Assembly (NCBI GenBank): GCA_051985675.1
Contig: JBPYFJ010000135.1
Location: 1 to 64,000 of the forward strand
Origin: JAFAXD01 sp051985675
Lineage (GTDB): Bacteria; Pseudomonadota; Alphaproteobacteria; Rhizobiales; Xanthobacteraceae
Reading direction: 5' to 3'
Length of the DNA stretch: 64,000 nucleotides
Positions 26,294 to 35,647 of this stretch are shown one piece after another. The position numbers and the translations under genes were made by a program. The notes beneath the pieces are model-generated. The model was not told where the DNA came from, ran no database searches, and was given only the letters and a program-made list of their open reading frames with translations. The stretch's first letter is position 1. Each line of letters opens with the position of its first letter.

Positions 26294-27805
26294 ATGATCC
26301 GGGTTTCCATCATTTTCGAACTGGTGCGCGGTCACCCGCGCATCATGTTCTGGCTGATCGCGCTGACGCAGGCGGCCCTGTGGTGGCTGATGCCGACGTT
26401 GTTCTATGCCGCGCCGCCCGGCGATCTGCCGCTCGTGCTTGCGATCGGTCACGAATTTCAACTCGGCAGCTACCTCGGCCCGCCGCTGGCATTCTGGTTG
26501 GCTGAGATCGCCTACGACATCGCCGGCATGACGGGCGTGTATCTGCTGTCGCAAATCTGCGTCCTCGCGACCTATTGGGCGGTGTTCGAGCTTGGCTGCG
26601 CGACCGTAGGCATTGCCCACGCGGTGATTGCCATGATGCTCATGGTCGGCATCGTTGCGTTCAGCCTGCCGACGCCGGAGTTCGGTCCCGCGGTTCTCGC
26701 GATGGCGTTGACCGCATTATTACTGCTGCATTTCTGGAAGGCGGCGGCGCAGACAAAGCGCCTCTATTGGGCCGCGGTAGGCGTAGAGGCGGGATTGCTG
26801 CTGCTGACCAGCTACGCGGGAGTTGTTCTATCTGCGATCATCATCGCGTTCATGGTGATCACCCAACGCGGCCGCGCGCTGCTGGGCTCGCTGGAGCCCT
26901 GGCTTGCGGGTGTCGTGGTGATCATCTTCGGATTTCCGCACCTGATCTGGCTCGATGCGCAAGGCAGCCTGGTCGCGCCGCTACTGGAGCGCGTCGGTAG
27001 CGGGCTCGCGACGGCGCACTTGTTTGACCGGGTTGGATTGCCGGCGCACGTGCTGGTCGCCCATGCCGGTCTCATCGTTCTGGTGGCGCTGGCGGCCGGC
27101 TGGGGCATCAAGGCGCCGCAACGCGTGCCGGAGTTCGTGCGCCCGCCCGTGCATCCGTTCGCGCGCAGCTTCATCTACACATTTGCCATCGCCCCGCTGG
27201 TGATGGCGATGTTGCTGGCGCTCATTTTGGGCGAGCCCGATCCGGTTGGCGGAATAGCGCCGCTCATCGTTCTGTCCGCGCTCGCAGTCGTGGTGTTCGC
27301 CGGCGACACGATCAGCATCAATCGACAACATCTGCTCGGGATCGTGTGGGGAGCGATGCTGGTGGCGCCGCCGATCATCTTTGCCGTCGCGATCGTAGCC
27401 TTGCCACCGATCACCGGCGTCGAGTTTGCTGTGACGGAGCCGGCCAGCGCGATCAGCCGCTATTTCTCGGACACGTTCCAACGGCGCACCGGCAAGGTTC
27501 TGGAGATCACGGCGGGCGAGCCGCGTCTTGCGGCTCTGGTTGCGCTCAAATCGCGGCCGCGCGCGAGCGTGTACTTCGATGCGACGCCGGAGCGATCGCC
27601 ATGGATCACGGCGCAGGACGTGAACCAGAAGGGGGCCATCGTTGTCTGGCGTGCAGCCGATACTTCGAGCTTTCCCCCCGATGAGATCAAAGCCCGTTTT
27701 CCGTCGCTGATCCCAGATGTGCCGCGGGCGTTCGACCGGTTCACGCTGACCGGCAAGCCCACGCTGCGGATCGGTTGGGGAATTGTCCGGCCAGGCGGAC
27801 AATAA
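26294..27805 (+). CDS. GT39-like membrane glycosyltransferase
   Basis: A 503-residue polytopic protein with ten or more helices in residues 1-385 and a C-terminal soluble domain. The architecture resembles PMT_2/ArnT-type glycosyltransferases of family 39, which move sugars from polyprenyl-phosphate carriers to lipids or proteins on the periplasmic side. The usual first-loop acid is within APPGDLPLVLAIGHEF (about 40-55). The remaining motif evidence is weak, so the assignment rests on topology and overall look. The gene is convergent with the uracil-DNA glycosylase gene, 7 bases away. Confidence 0.7.
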   Translation: MIRVSIIFELVRGHPRIMFWLIALTQAALWWLMPTLFYAAPPGDLPLVLAIGHEFQLGSYLGPPLAFWLAEIAYDIAGMTGVYLLSQICVLATYWAVFELGCATVGIAHAVIAMMLMVGIVAFSLPTPEFGPAVLAMALTALLLLHFWKAAAQTKRLYWAAVGVEAGLLLLTSYAGVVLSAIIIAFMVITQRGRALLGSLEPWLAGVVVIIFGFPHLIWLDAQGSLVAPLLERVGSGLATAHLFDRVGLPAHVLVAHAGLIVLVALAAGWGIKAPQRVPEFVRPPVHPFARSFIYTFAIAPLVMAMLLALILGEPDPVGGIAPLIVLSALAVVVFAGDTISINRQHLLGIVWGAMLVAPPIIFAVAIVALPPITGVEFAVTEPASAISRYFSDTFQRRTGKVLEITAGEPRLAALVALKSRPRASVYFDATPERSPWITAQDVNQKGAIVVWRAADTSSFPPDEIKARFPSLIPDVPRAFDRFTLTGKPTLRIGWGIVRPGGQ

Positions 27806-27812
27806 GTCGCGA

Positions 27813-28697
27813 TCAGGTGTTAGAACGCGCGGCGAGCGCTTGCTTGACCGCCAGAAAGTCACGCCATGCGTGGCGCTTCTCCAGCGGTGACCGCAGCAAA
27901 TACGCCGGATGAAACGTTGCCATCGCGCGGATTTCGCGCTTGCCGGTATCGAAACTCAGCCAACGGCCGCGCGTCCTGCGGATCCCATCCTTGAACCCCA
28001 GCAAGGCCTGAGAGGACGGTCCACCCAGGCACACCAGCACGTCCGGGTCGGCAAGCTCGATCTGGCGCAGAATGAAGGGCAGGCAAATTTGGCTCTCCTG
28101 CGGAGTCGGCGTGCGATTACCGGGCGGACGCCACGGGATGATGTTGGCGATGTAGGCGGAGGTGCGGTCGAGCCCGATTGCCGCGAGCATCCGGTCGAGC
28201 AGTTTGCCGGAGCGGCCGACAAACGGAAGCCCGGCGAGATCTTCGTCGCGGCCCGGTGCTTCGCCGACGAACATCACGCGCGCCTGCGGGTTGCCGTCGG
28301 CAAACACCAGTTGGGTCGCGGTCACCCGCAACGCGCAGCCTTGGAAGCCCTGCATGATGGCGCGCAGTTCATCGAGGCTCGCAGCGCTTTTGGCAGCTTC
28401 GCGCGCGGCCATCACCGCGGTGTCGGGAGAGAGCGCCAGGCTCGGGCCAAGTGCCGGCGTCACGCTCGTCGCCGCAGCCGCCGCCGTCCTGGGCTCGGAG
28501 AGACTGGCACGCGGTCCGGTCGGCGCCGGCTGCGACGTCGCGGCCGCGGAGCGCGCCGCGGTGCCAGCGGCGAAGGTCGCAGCAGACTCCTCCGGACCAA
28601 AATGATTGATCGGCTGTTCGCCCAGCGCGCCGTCAACGCCGGCCTCCAGGTAGAAGGCGAGCAGTTCGCGCGCGGCTTTGGTGCGGTCCGGGATCAT
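27813..28697 (-). CDS. Family-4-like uracil-DNA glycosylase
   Basis: A uracil-DNA glycosylase of the family 4/5 superfamily, 294 residues. Motif A is GEAPGRDED (145-153) and motif B is HPAYLLR (263-269). Residues 1 to about 110 form an Ala/Pro-rich extension that looks disordered. Classical family 4 enzymes bind a 4Fe-4S cluster with four Cys; here only C121 and C205 fall in cluster positions, while the second Cys of the first pair and the Cys before RPPGNRTPTP (W189 here) are missing. Loss or altered binding of the cluster is possible. It is divergent from the ETF-ubiquinone oxidoreductase gene. Confidence 0.88.
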   Translation of the reverse strand: MIPDRTKAARELLAFYLEAGVDGALGEQPINHFGPEESAATFAAGTAARSAAATSQPAPTGPRASLSEPRTAAAAATSVTPALGPSLALSPDTAVMAAREAAKSAASLDELRAIMQGFQGCALRVTATQLVFADGNPQARVMFVGEAPGRDEDLAGLPFVGRSGKLLDRMLAAIGLDRTSAYIANIIPWRPPGNRTPTPQESQICLPFILRQIELADPDVLVCLGGPSSQALLGFKDGIRRTRGRWLSFDTGKREIRAMATFHPAYLLRSPLEKRHAWRDFLAVKQALAARSNT

Positions 28698-28790
28698 GGC
28701 ACGAGACGATCACTCTAGCACGCCCGATTGCCGCCCTGTGACAAACGTGGAAAAAGCAATGTGCCGGAACCGCGTGCCCGGAGAGATCGC

Positions 28791-30440
28791 ATGGCTGAGC
28801 TACCCGCCCGCGAAGCGATGGAATTCGACGTCGTGATCGTTGGCGCCGGTCCGGCCGGGCTATCCGCTGCCATCCGCCTCAAGCAGCTTACTCCCGACTG
28901 CTCCGTCGTCGTGGTCGAGAAGGGCTCCGAGGTGGGCGCTCACATCCTCTCAGGCGCGGTGATCGATCCGGTGGGCTTTGATCGCCTGCTGCCCGATTGG
29001 CGCCAGGAAGACACGCCGATCAAGACGGCGGTGAGCGACGATCGCTTCTACATGCTCACGCAGGGCCGGGCCTTCCGCTTGCCGAATGTCCTGCTGCCGC
29101 CGCTGATGAGCAATCACGGCAATTTCATCGTGTCGCTCGGTGATGTCTGCCGCTGGCTCGCCGCCAAGGCCGAGGCGCTCGGGGTCGAAATCTATCCCGG
29201 CTTTGCGGCGAACGAGGTGCTGTTCGGGCCCAACGGCGAGGTCCAGGGCATCGCGACCGGCGACATGGGAATCGGCAAGGACGGCGAGCCAAAGGCTTCG
29301 TTCACGCGCGGCATGGAGCTGCGCGGCAAGTACACGCTCGTGGCGGAGGGAGCACGCGGCCAGCTCGCGAAAGTGCTGATCGCGCACTATGGGCTCGGCC
29401 ACGGCCGCGAGCCGCCAAAATTCGGCCTCGGCCTCAAGGAGGTGTGGCAGGTCGCGCCGGAGAAGCACAAAGCCGGACTGGTCCAGCACACGTTCGGCTG
29501 GCCGCTCGACAACCGAACCGGGGGCGGGTCGTTTCTATATCACTATGGCGAGAATCTCGTCTCGGTCGGGTTTGTGGTGCATCTCAACTACCAAAACCCG
29601 TATGTGGCGCCGTTCGAAGAATTTCAGCGCTTCAAGACGCATCCGCTGGTGCGCGATACGTTCGCCGGTGGCAAGCGGCTTGGCTATGGGGCACGTGCGA
29701 TCACCGAAGGCGGTTGGCAATCCGTGCCCAAGCTCGTCTTTCCGGGAGGCGCGCTGATTGGATGTGCGGCCGGCTTCGTCAACGTGCCGCGCATCAAAGG
29801 TACTCATAACGCGGTGCTGTCGGGGATGCTCGCGGCCGACCACGCGGCAAACGCGCTTGCCGCCGGGCGCGTCAATGACGAGCTTGCAAGCTACGAGCAG
29901 GCTTGGCGCGCTTCCGACGTCGGGCAGGATCTGTGGAAGGTGCGCAACGCCAAACCGTTGTGGTCGCGCTTCGGTACGCTTGGCGGGATCGCGCTCGCCG
30001 GGCTGGACATGTGGACCAACACGTTTGGGTTCTCGCTGATGGGCACGCTTGGGCACGCAAAACCCGACAGCGCGACCCTCAAGCCGGCAACCGAGTTTCA
30101 CCCCATCAATTACCCCAAGCCTGACGGCAAGCTCACCTTCGACCGCCTGTCGTCGGTATTCCTCTCCAACACCAACCACGAAGAGGACCAGCCCGTTCAC
30201 CTCAAGGTCGCCGACCTAGGGCTGCAGAAACGCTCCGAACACGACATTTATGCTGGCCCGTCGGCGCGCTATTGCCCGGCCGGGGTGTACGAATGGCTCG
30301 GGGAGGGGAGCGGACCCAGGTTCGTGATCAACGCGCAGAACTGCGTGCATTGCAAAACATGCGATATCAAGGATCCGAATGGAAATATTAACTGGGTCGC
30401 CCCGGAAGGCGGGGGTGGACCCAACTACCAGAGCATGTGA
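28791..30440 (+). CDS. Electron transfer flavoprotein-ubiquinone oxidoreductase
   Basis: ETF-QO passes electrons from acyl-CoA and other dehydrogenases, through ETF, to ubiquinone at the inner membrane. The 549-residue protein has the FAD motif VIVGAGPAGLSAA (15-27), the substrate and quinone region with GALIGCAAGFVNVPRIKGTH, and a C-terminal 4Fe-4S ferredoxin-like domain with Cys at about 495 (YCPAGVYE) and C518, C521 and C524 in NCVHCKTCDIKDP. The ATG at 28791 with GAGAGA ahead was preferred to upstream in-frame codons. The ETF subunits themselves are not in this window. Confidence 0.95.
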   Translation: MAELPAREAMEFDVVIVGAGPAGLSAAIRLKQLTPDCSVVVVEKGSEVGAHILSGAVIDPVGFDRLLPDWRQEDTPIKTAVSDDRFYMLTQGRAFRLPNVLLPPLMSNHGNFIVSLGDVCRWLAAKAEALGVEIYPGFAANEVLFGPNGEVQGIATGDMGIGKDGEPKASFTRGMELRGKYTLVAEGARGQLAKVLIAHYGLGHGREPPKFGLGLKEVWQVAPEKHKAGLVQHTFGWPLDNRTGGGSFLYHYGENLVSVGFVVHLNYQNPYVAPFEEFQRFKTHPLVRDTFAGGKRLGYGARAITEGGWQSVPKLVFPGGALIGCAAGFVNVPRIKGTHNAVLSGMLAADHAANALAAGRVNDELASYEQAWRASDVGQDLWKVRNAKPLWSRFGTLGGIALAGLDMWTNTFGFSLMGTLGHAKPDSATLKPATEFHPINYPKPDGKLTFDRLSSVFLSNTNHEEDQPVHLKVADLGLQKRSEHDIYAGPSARYCPAGVYEWLGEGSGPRFVINAQNCVHCKTCDIKDPNGNINWVAPEGGGGPNYQSM

Positions 30441-30619
30441 GGGGCCGCCGAAACGGAAAAAGCGCTATTCCGTCAAAATGCCGCCATCCTGAGCGAGTGA
30501 TAAGGACCCGCCGTCCTTGCGAGTGCGGCGCAAAAAGTCCATGCTGCGGTAAATTGGACTCAAGATTCCGCCGGGTTGGGCTTGATTCCGCGGGGGCGGA
30601 GTCTGTGATCGTAAAGGGG

Positions 30620-32362
30620 ATGAATCCGTTGCCATCAACCAGGGCGCTTGGCCTTGCGGCCGCTCTTCTCGTTCTGCCGACGGTTATCGCTGCGCAGGTT
30701 CCGACGTCGCAGGAACTGGCGCGCACCACGCCGGCGGGGAACTATCTTGCCGGCCGCCAGGCGAATGTATTGCGCGACGCGGCCGCGGCATCGGCTTATT
30801 ACCTGGCTGCGTTGCGCTCGGACGTCAAAAATCCCGAGTTGCTCGAGCTCGCGTTCTATTCGGTGCTTGCGGAAGGCGACATCGACGAGGCGACACGGCT
30901 CGCTGATCGGCTCCTGACGGCCGACAAGACCAACCGCACCGCCCACCTCATCCTGGGTGTCCGCGCCCTCAAGTTTAAGCAGTACTCGCCCGCCCGGCAG
31001 CAATTCAAGCAGGCGGAGCGCGGGCCGATCACCGATCTGACCGCGACGCTGCTGTCGGCGTGGGCGATGCAGGGCGCCGGCGACACCAACGGGGCCGTGG
31101 CGCTGATCGATCATCTTGCCGGTCCCGACTGGTATGCGATCTTCAAGGATTTCCACGCCGGCCTCATTCTCGATTTGGGCGGCAACAAGAAGGAGGCCGG
31201 CAAGCGCTTCGCCCGCGCCTACAAGCTCGAGCCCACGGCGCTGCGTATCGTGCAGGCCTACGCCAGCTGGCTGTCACGCACTGGCAGCAAGGATCAGGCG
31301 CTGAAGGTGCTGCAAGACTTCGACAAGACGTTGCCCAAGCATCCGCTCGTGATCGAAGCGATGAATGAGCTCGGCAAGTCCGGCAAGCTGCCGATCCTCA
31401 TTGGCAATCCGCAGCTCGGTGGCGCCGAGGCGCTCTATGGGTTAGGTGCGGCGCTCGGGCGGCGCGAGGAGGAGCTTAGCCTCGCCAATCGCGGGCTCGC
31501 GTACCTGCAACTCGCGCTCTTCCTCGACCCGGTCAATCACCTGGCGCTGCTGTCGCTCGCCGACCTTTATGACGCGATGAAAAAGCCCGAGCTTGCGGTC
31601 GCCGTGTATGATCGTGTGCCGGCGGATTCGTCGATCAAGCGGCTCGCTGAAATTCAGGCGGCCATCGATCTCGACGCGCTCGATCGCACCGATGAGGCCA
31701 AGAAGCACCTTGAGCAGTTGATCGCGTCGAGCCCCGACAATCTGGAGGCGATCCTGGCGCTCGGCGGTATCCAGCGCGAGCGCAAGCAATATGCCGATTG
31801 CGCCGATACCTACGGCCGTGCCATCAAGCAGATTCCGACGCCGGAGCGCGCGAACTGGACCGTGTTCTACTTCCGCGGCATCTGCTACGAGCGCGCCAAG
31901 CAGTGGGACAAGGCCGAGGCCGATCTCAAGAAGGCGCTCGAGCTTTATCCTGACCAGCCGCACGTTCTGAACTATCTGGGGTATTCATGGATCGATCAGG
32001 GCATCAACCTCGACGAGGGGATGCGGATGATCAAGAAGTCGGTCGAGCAGCGTCCCGACGATGGCTACATCGTCGATTCGCTCGGCTGGGCGCATTTCCG
32101 GCTTGGAAATTACGAAGAGGCGACCAAGCAACTTGACCGGGCCGTCGAGCTCAAGCCGACCGATCCGACCATCAACGATCATCTGGGCGATGCCTACTGG
32201 AAAGTCGGCCGCACGCTCGAAGCCAAGTTCCAATGGTCGCACGCGCGCGATCTGAAGCCCGACCCGGAAGAGCTCACCAAGATCGAGCAGAAGCTCAAGT
32301 CGGGGTTGTCCGAGGAGACGTCCTCGGCGGACGCGACAAGGAAGCCGGGCGACGGTGGGTGA
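30620..32362 (+). CDS. TPR-repeat protein, exported
   Basis: A 580-residue protein with a signal segment (1-25, ending VIAAQVPTSQ) followed by a long array of tetratricopeptide repeats, clearest at residues 400-560 (for example DKAEADLKKALELYPDQPHVLNYLGYS). The array suggests a scaffold acting on partners in the periplasm or at the membrane; the partners are unknown. The ATG follows an AAAGGGG Shine-Dalgarno sequence, and the open frame before it is not homologous. Its stop overlaps the GTG of ispE (GTGA), so the two are translationally coupled. Confidence 0.85.
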   Translation: MNPLPSTRALGLAAALLVLPTVIAAQVPTSQELARTTPAGNYLAGRQANVLRDAAAASAYYLAALRSDVKNPELLELAFYSVLAEGDIDEATRLADRLLTADKTNRTAHLILGVRALKFKQYSPARQQFKQAERGPITDLTATLLSAWAMQGAGDTNGAVALIDHLAGPDWYAIFKDFHAGLILDLGGNKKEAGKRFARAYKLEPTALRIVQAYASWLSRTGSKDQALKVLQDFDKTLPKHPLVIEAMNELGKSGKLPILIGNPQLGGAEALYGLGAALGRREEELSLANRGLAYLQLALFLDPVNHLALLSLADLYDAMKKPELAVAVYDRVPADSSIKRLAEIQAAIDLDALDRTDEAKKHLEQLIASSPDNLEAILALGGIQRERKQYADCADTYGRAIKQIPTPERANWTVFYFRGICYERAKQWDKAEADLKKALELYPDQPHVLNYLGYSWIDQGINLDEGMRMIKKSVEQRPDDGYIVDSLGWAHFRLGNYEEATKQLDRAVELKPTDPTINDHLGDAYWKVGRTLEAKFQWSHARDLKPDPEELTKIEQKLKSGLSEETSSADATRKPGDGG

Positions 32363-33267
32363 GCGTTTCGCAGAGGGCCGGGCTTGAGCTTGCCGAAGCG
32401 GCCTACGCCAAGATCAATCTGACGCTGCGCGTGCTCGGCCGTCGCCCCGACGGCTACCACGCACTTGAAAGCCTCGTGTGCTTCGCCGGCGTCGGCGACC
32501 GCTTGACGTTGCGCCCCGGCGCCCGACTCGGGCTCGACGTGCACGGACCGCGCGCCGATGCCGCCGGCCCGATTGACCACAACCTCGTGCTCAAGGCTGC
32601 GCGTGCACTTGCCGATCGCGTCGGCGGCCTTTTGACCGGACACTTCAGCTTGCACAAGCGGCTGCCGACCGGCGCTGGGCTTGGCGGCGGTTCGGCCGAC
32701 GCCGCCGCGGCGCTTCGTCTGCTCGCGCACGCCAACCGCTTGTCGCTCGCCGACCCGCGGCTGATGGCGGCCGCGCTCGCGACGGGCGCCGACGTACCGG
32801 TGTGCGTCGATTCAAAGCCGCGTTGGATGCGTGGCCTCGGAGAAATCCTCTCCGAGCCCGTGCGCCTGCCGCCGCTGCACGCCGTGCTGGTCTTTCCCGG
32901 CATCCCGCTCGCCACCAAGGACGTGTTCGCGGCATTTCATCAGAACGGCGCCCACAACATGACTGCGGTGCCGGCGTCATCGGGGTTTCCGGAACCGGAC
33001 AGCGAGATTGCACTGCCCACCCTGCTCGAATGGCTCGCGCGGCAAGGCAACGACCTCGAGCCGGCTGCCATCGCGCGGCTGCCCGCGATCGCCGAGGTGC
33101 TGGGCGCAGTGCGCGCCCAAGCCGGCTGCGCACTCGCGCGCATGTCCGGCTCAGGCTCGGCCTGCTTCGCGATCTTCGCTTCGCAAGAAAGCGCGGCTGC
33201 TGCTGCGCGTCAGCTCTCCGCCCGCACCAATTGGTGGGTCGAGGCGGCGAGCCTCGGTGGCGGATAG
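32359..33267 (+). CDS. ispE: 4-diphosphocytidyl-2-C-methyl-D-erythritol kinase
   Basis: IspE is the ATP-dependent kinase of the MEP isoprenoid pathway. The 302-residue GHMP kinase shows AYAKINLTLRVLGRRPDGYH near residues 16-35, the ATP loop LPTGAGLGGGSADAAAAL (about 101-118) and the C-terminal SGSGSACFAIF. GTG at 32359 was chosen since homology begins there and it overlaps the TPR stop. The last 117 bases lie antisense within the MFS transporter gene. The pathway product feeds, among others, the polyprenyl diphosphate synthase gene 2.4 kb downstream. Confidence 0.94.
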   Translation: MSVSQRAGLELAEAAYAKINLTLRVLGRRPDGYHALESLVCFAGVGDRLTLRPGARLGLDVHGPRADAAGPIDHNLVLKAARALADRVGGLLTGHFSLHKRLPTGAGLGGGSADAAAALRLLAHANRLSLADPRLMAAALATGADVPVCVDSKPRWMRGLGEILSEPVRLPPLHAVLVFPGIPLATKDVFAAFHQNGAHNMTAVPASSGFPEPDSEIALPTLLEWLARQGNDLEPAAIARLPAIAEVLGAVRAQAGCALARMSGSGSACFAIFASQESAAAAARQLSARTNWWVEAASLGGG

Positions 33268-34662
33268 CGCGGTTCGTCTGACCCATTCAAGCGCTGCGGC
33301 GCAGAGCACCAGCGCCGCAGTGAGCGTGATCATCGCGGCAATCACCGCGATGCGCTGCGAGCGTGCGGCTTCAACCCCGAAATAGATCGCCCCGACGACG
33401 GCGACGCCGAACGCGTTCGCCACCTGCTGGGTGGTGGCGAGAACGCCCGAGGCTGAGCCCGCGTGCGTGTGAGCAACCGAGCGCAGGACGGTGCTGAACA
33501 ACTGCGCCATCACCAGCCCCTGGCCGTAGCCGAACAGCGTGAGCGGCACCATCAGATCGACCATCGTCGGACCGTCGGTGAACTCCACCAGCAGTCCGAT
33601 CCCTGCGAGACCCGAGGCTTGCACCGCGCAGCCGTTGATCAGCGCCGCAACGCCGTTCTGCTGGAGCTTGGCGGCGCGCCGCGACGCGATCGCGAATGCC
33701 AGAGCGAGCGGCATCATTGTTACGCCGGCATCGAGCGCCGAGAGCCCCATGCCGTTCTGCATGAAGAGCGTGATTACGAAATAGAACGACACATTGGCCA
33801 GGAAGAAACAGAAGGTCGCAGCAAGACCGCGCAGGAACATTGGATCGGCGATGAGCGCGCGCTCGATCAGGTGCGAGCCGCCACGTCGCCCGACGGCGAG
33901 TTCGAGCCGCGGAAAGCCCGCCAGCGGCAGGCCACCGGCCAGCGCGGCGAAAAAGAGCCAGTACGGCCAGCCAAAATCGTGGCCGAACAGCAGCGGCGTG
34001 ATCAACAACACAAGCCCCACCGACAGGACGGCCATGCCCAAGCGATCAAGCTGCGTACCCTCGCGCGCCGTTTGGCGTGGCATCAGCCGGATCGCGGCGA
34101 GCGTAAGCACCGCACCGATCGGGCCGTTGACGAAGAATATGGCGCGCCAGCCCAGGTCACCCGGGTTCCAGGTGACGATCCAGCCGCCGGCCACAAAGCC
34201 GACCGCGCCGCCCAGCCCGAGTGCCGCACCGAAGATTGCAAATGCGCGAGCGCGCGCCGCATCAGCAAACAGATTGTGGATCGTGGCCAGCACCTGCGGA
34301 ACCATCAGCGCGGCGGTCAATCCCTGCGTCAGCCGGGCGAGGATCAGACCGTTGGCAGAAGGCGCGAATCCGCACGCGAGCGAGGTCAGCGAAAACCCAA
34401 TTAGGCCGATCAGGAACAGCCGCTTGGCGCCGAACATGTCGCCAAGACGGCCGCCCGTGATCACCATGCTGGCATAAGCAATTTGATAGATTGCAATGAC
34501 ACCCTCGATTTGCGCCGCGCTGGCCTGCAAATCGGCACGGATCGAGGGGATCGCCACGTTCACAATGAAGGTGTCGACCACATACATGAATTGCGCCGCA
34601 ACCAGGATCGCGAGGATCCACCAGCGGCGCGGCTTGGCTTCGCCCACGGGATTCTCGTCCAT
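33151..34662 (-). CDS. DHA2-type MFS multidrug efflux transporter
   Basis: A 503-residue major facilitator of the 14-helix DHA2 (EmrB/QacA) type. The first helix block VVDTFIVNVAIPSIRADL and the loop GGRLGDMFGAKRLFLIG are typical of these drug:H+ antiporters. GGTGGAGG just before the ATG at 34662 decides the start over a GTG four codons upstream. The C-terminal 35 or so residues after the last helix are low-complexity and are encoded opposite the ispE 3' end. A palindrome 60 bases upstream matches the one in front of the neighbouring XRE regulator, which therefore likely represses this pump. Confidence 0.9.
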   Translation of the reverse strand: MDENPVGEAKPRRWWILAILVAAQFMYVVDTFIVNVAIPSIRADLQASAAQIEGVIAIYQIAYASMVITGGRLGDMFGAKRLFLIGLIGFSLTSLACGFAPSANGLILARLTQGLTAALMVPQVLATIHNLFADAARARAFAIFGAALGLGGAVGFVAGGWIVTWNPGDLGWRAIFFVNGPIGAVLTLAAIRLMPRQTAREGTQLDRLGMAVLSVGLVLLITPLLFGHDFGWPYWLFFAALAGGLPLAGFPRLELAVGRRGGSHLIERALIADPMFLRGLAATFCFFLANVSFYFVITLFMQNGMGLSALDAGVTMMPLALAFAIASRRAAKLQQNGVAALINGCAVQASGLAGIGLLVEFTDGPTMVDLMVPLTLFGYGQGLVMAQLFSTVLRSVAHTHAGSASGVLATTQQVANAFGVAVVGAIYFGVEAARSQRIAVIAAMITLTAALVLCAAALEWVRRTALSATEARRLDPPIGAGGELTRSSSRAFLRSEDREAGRA

Positions 34663-34721
34663 GACGACCTCCACCGGTTTGATCGTGGTCGCATGCTGCG
34701 CGGATCCCCGGGCAGGGTCGA

Positions 34722-34736
34722 TTACGTCGCGGGTAA
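34722..34736. promoter_or_regulatory. Candidate operator in front of the MFS pump
   Basis: TTACGTCGCGGGTAA shares 13 of 15 bases with the palindrome TTACCTCGCAGGTAA located before the regulator gene (35627-35641). It lies 60 bases upstream of the pump start codon, in promoter position. Common pattern: TTACnTCGCnGGTAA. Repressor binding is inferred. Confidence 0.65.
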
Positions 34737-34754
34737 CGTGATTTGGCTGATCGG

Positions 34755-35591
34755 CTATTCGGCGGCCGCGATTGTTCGGCGCGGTGGGCCGGCGGTCTTG
34801 CCGGCGAGGCGGTGCACGATCTCAGCGGTTTCCGCATCGGCCGGGAAGAACAGTTCCAATGCCAGCTCCGACAACGTCACGTCGACCGGCGTTCCGAACA
34901 CGGTGGTGGTACTGAAGAATGACAGCAGACCGGCCGGTGTGACGATCTTGAACGGCATAACAAATGCGGGATCGTTGTGGGGCGATCGCGTCGGCGCCTT
35001 GCTGGCACCGACCGGATAGGAACTCACCTCGCGCAGCAACGCCGCGAGCACCTGGTCGCCCGTGAGGTCGACGCGCTGACGCGTCACCGCCAACAGATGC
35101 GCCCGCCAGTCGTGAAAATTGACGACGCGAGGCGCCAGGCCCTGCGGGTGCAGGCTCAGCCGAAGCGCGTTAATCGGCGGCTCCAGCAGCTCGGGTAGAA
35201 CACCGGCGAACATTTCCGGCAACGCCCCATTGGAGGCGACGATGACCCAATGCCGGTCGATCGCGAACGCCGGATAGGGCTTTTGCGCCTCCAGCACCAG
35301 TTCGATGGCGCTGCGCGCCGCCGCCAACGCAGGATCGCTGAGCGAACGCTGGGCAAACACCGGCGCGTAGCCCGCCGCCACCAGCAGCACGTTGCGCTCG
35401 CGGATCGGAATCGCCAGTTCTTCGGCGAGATGCAGGACCATTTCGCGGCTGGGTTGGGACCGCCCGGTCTCGATGAAGCTCAAGTGGCGCGACGAAATCT
35501 CAGCCTGGTTGGCAAGCGCGAGCTGACTTAAGCGCCGACGCTGCCGCCAATCGCGCAGCAGATCGCCGACGGAGTGGCCCGCTGGTTCCAT
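34755..35591 (-). CDS. XRE regulator with MmyB-type ligand-binding domain
   Basis: A 278-residue regulator with an N-terminal helix-turn-helix of the XRE class (LLRDWRQRRRLSQLALANQA, then SSRHLSFIETGRSQPSR, residues 10-50) and a C-terminal MmyB-like PAS-fold domain (about 95-265; AIDRHWVIVASN, FHDWRAHLLAVTRQR). MmyB-type regulators bind hydrophobic or fatty ligands and control nearby oxidoreductases or pumps. It directly precedes the MFS gene on the same strand (92 bases), and both promoters carry the same palindrome, which supports autoregulation and control of the pump. Confidence 0.9.
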   Translation of the reverse strand: MEPAGHSVGDLLRDWRQRRRLSQLALANQAEISSRHLSFIETGRSQPSREMVLHLAEELAIPIRERNVLLVAAGYAPVFAQRSLSDPALAAARSAIELVLEAQKPYPAFAIDRHWVIVASNGALPEMFAGVLPELLEPPINALRLSLHPQGLAPRVVNFHDWRAHLLAVTRQRVDLTGDQVLAALLREVSSYPVGASKAPTRSPHNDPAFVMPFKIVTPAGLLSFFSTTTVFGTPVDVTLSELALELFFPADAETAEIVHRLAGKTAGPPRRTIAAAE

Positions 35592-35626
35592 GGATCGAAC
35601 TTAGCGCACGCTCGCGGGGCGTTCCA

Positions 35627-35641
35627 TTACCTCGCAGGTAA
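35627..35641. promoter_or_regulatory. Palindromic operator before the XRE/MmyB regulator
   Basis: TTACCT-CGC-AGGTAA is a perfect 15-base inverted repeat 36 bases before the regulator start. Its near-copy occurs at 34722-34736 before the pump. Two related palindromes at the two promoters of one locus make this the best-supported operator in the window. Confidence 0.7.
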
Positions 35642-35647
35642 CGAGAG

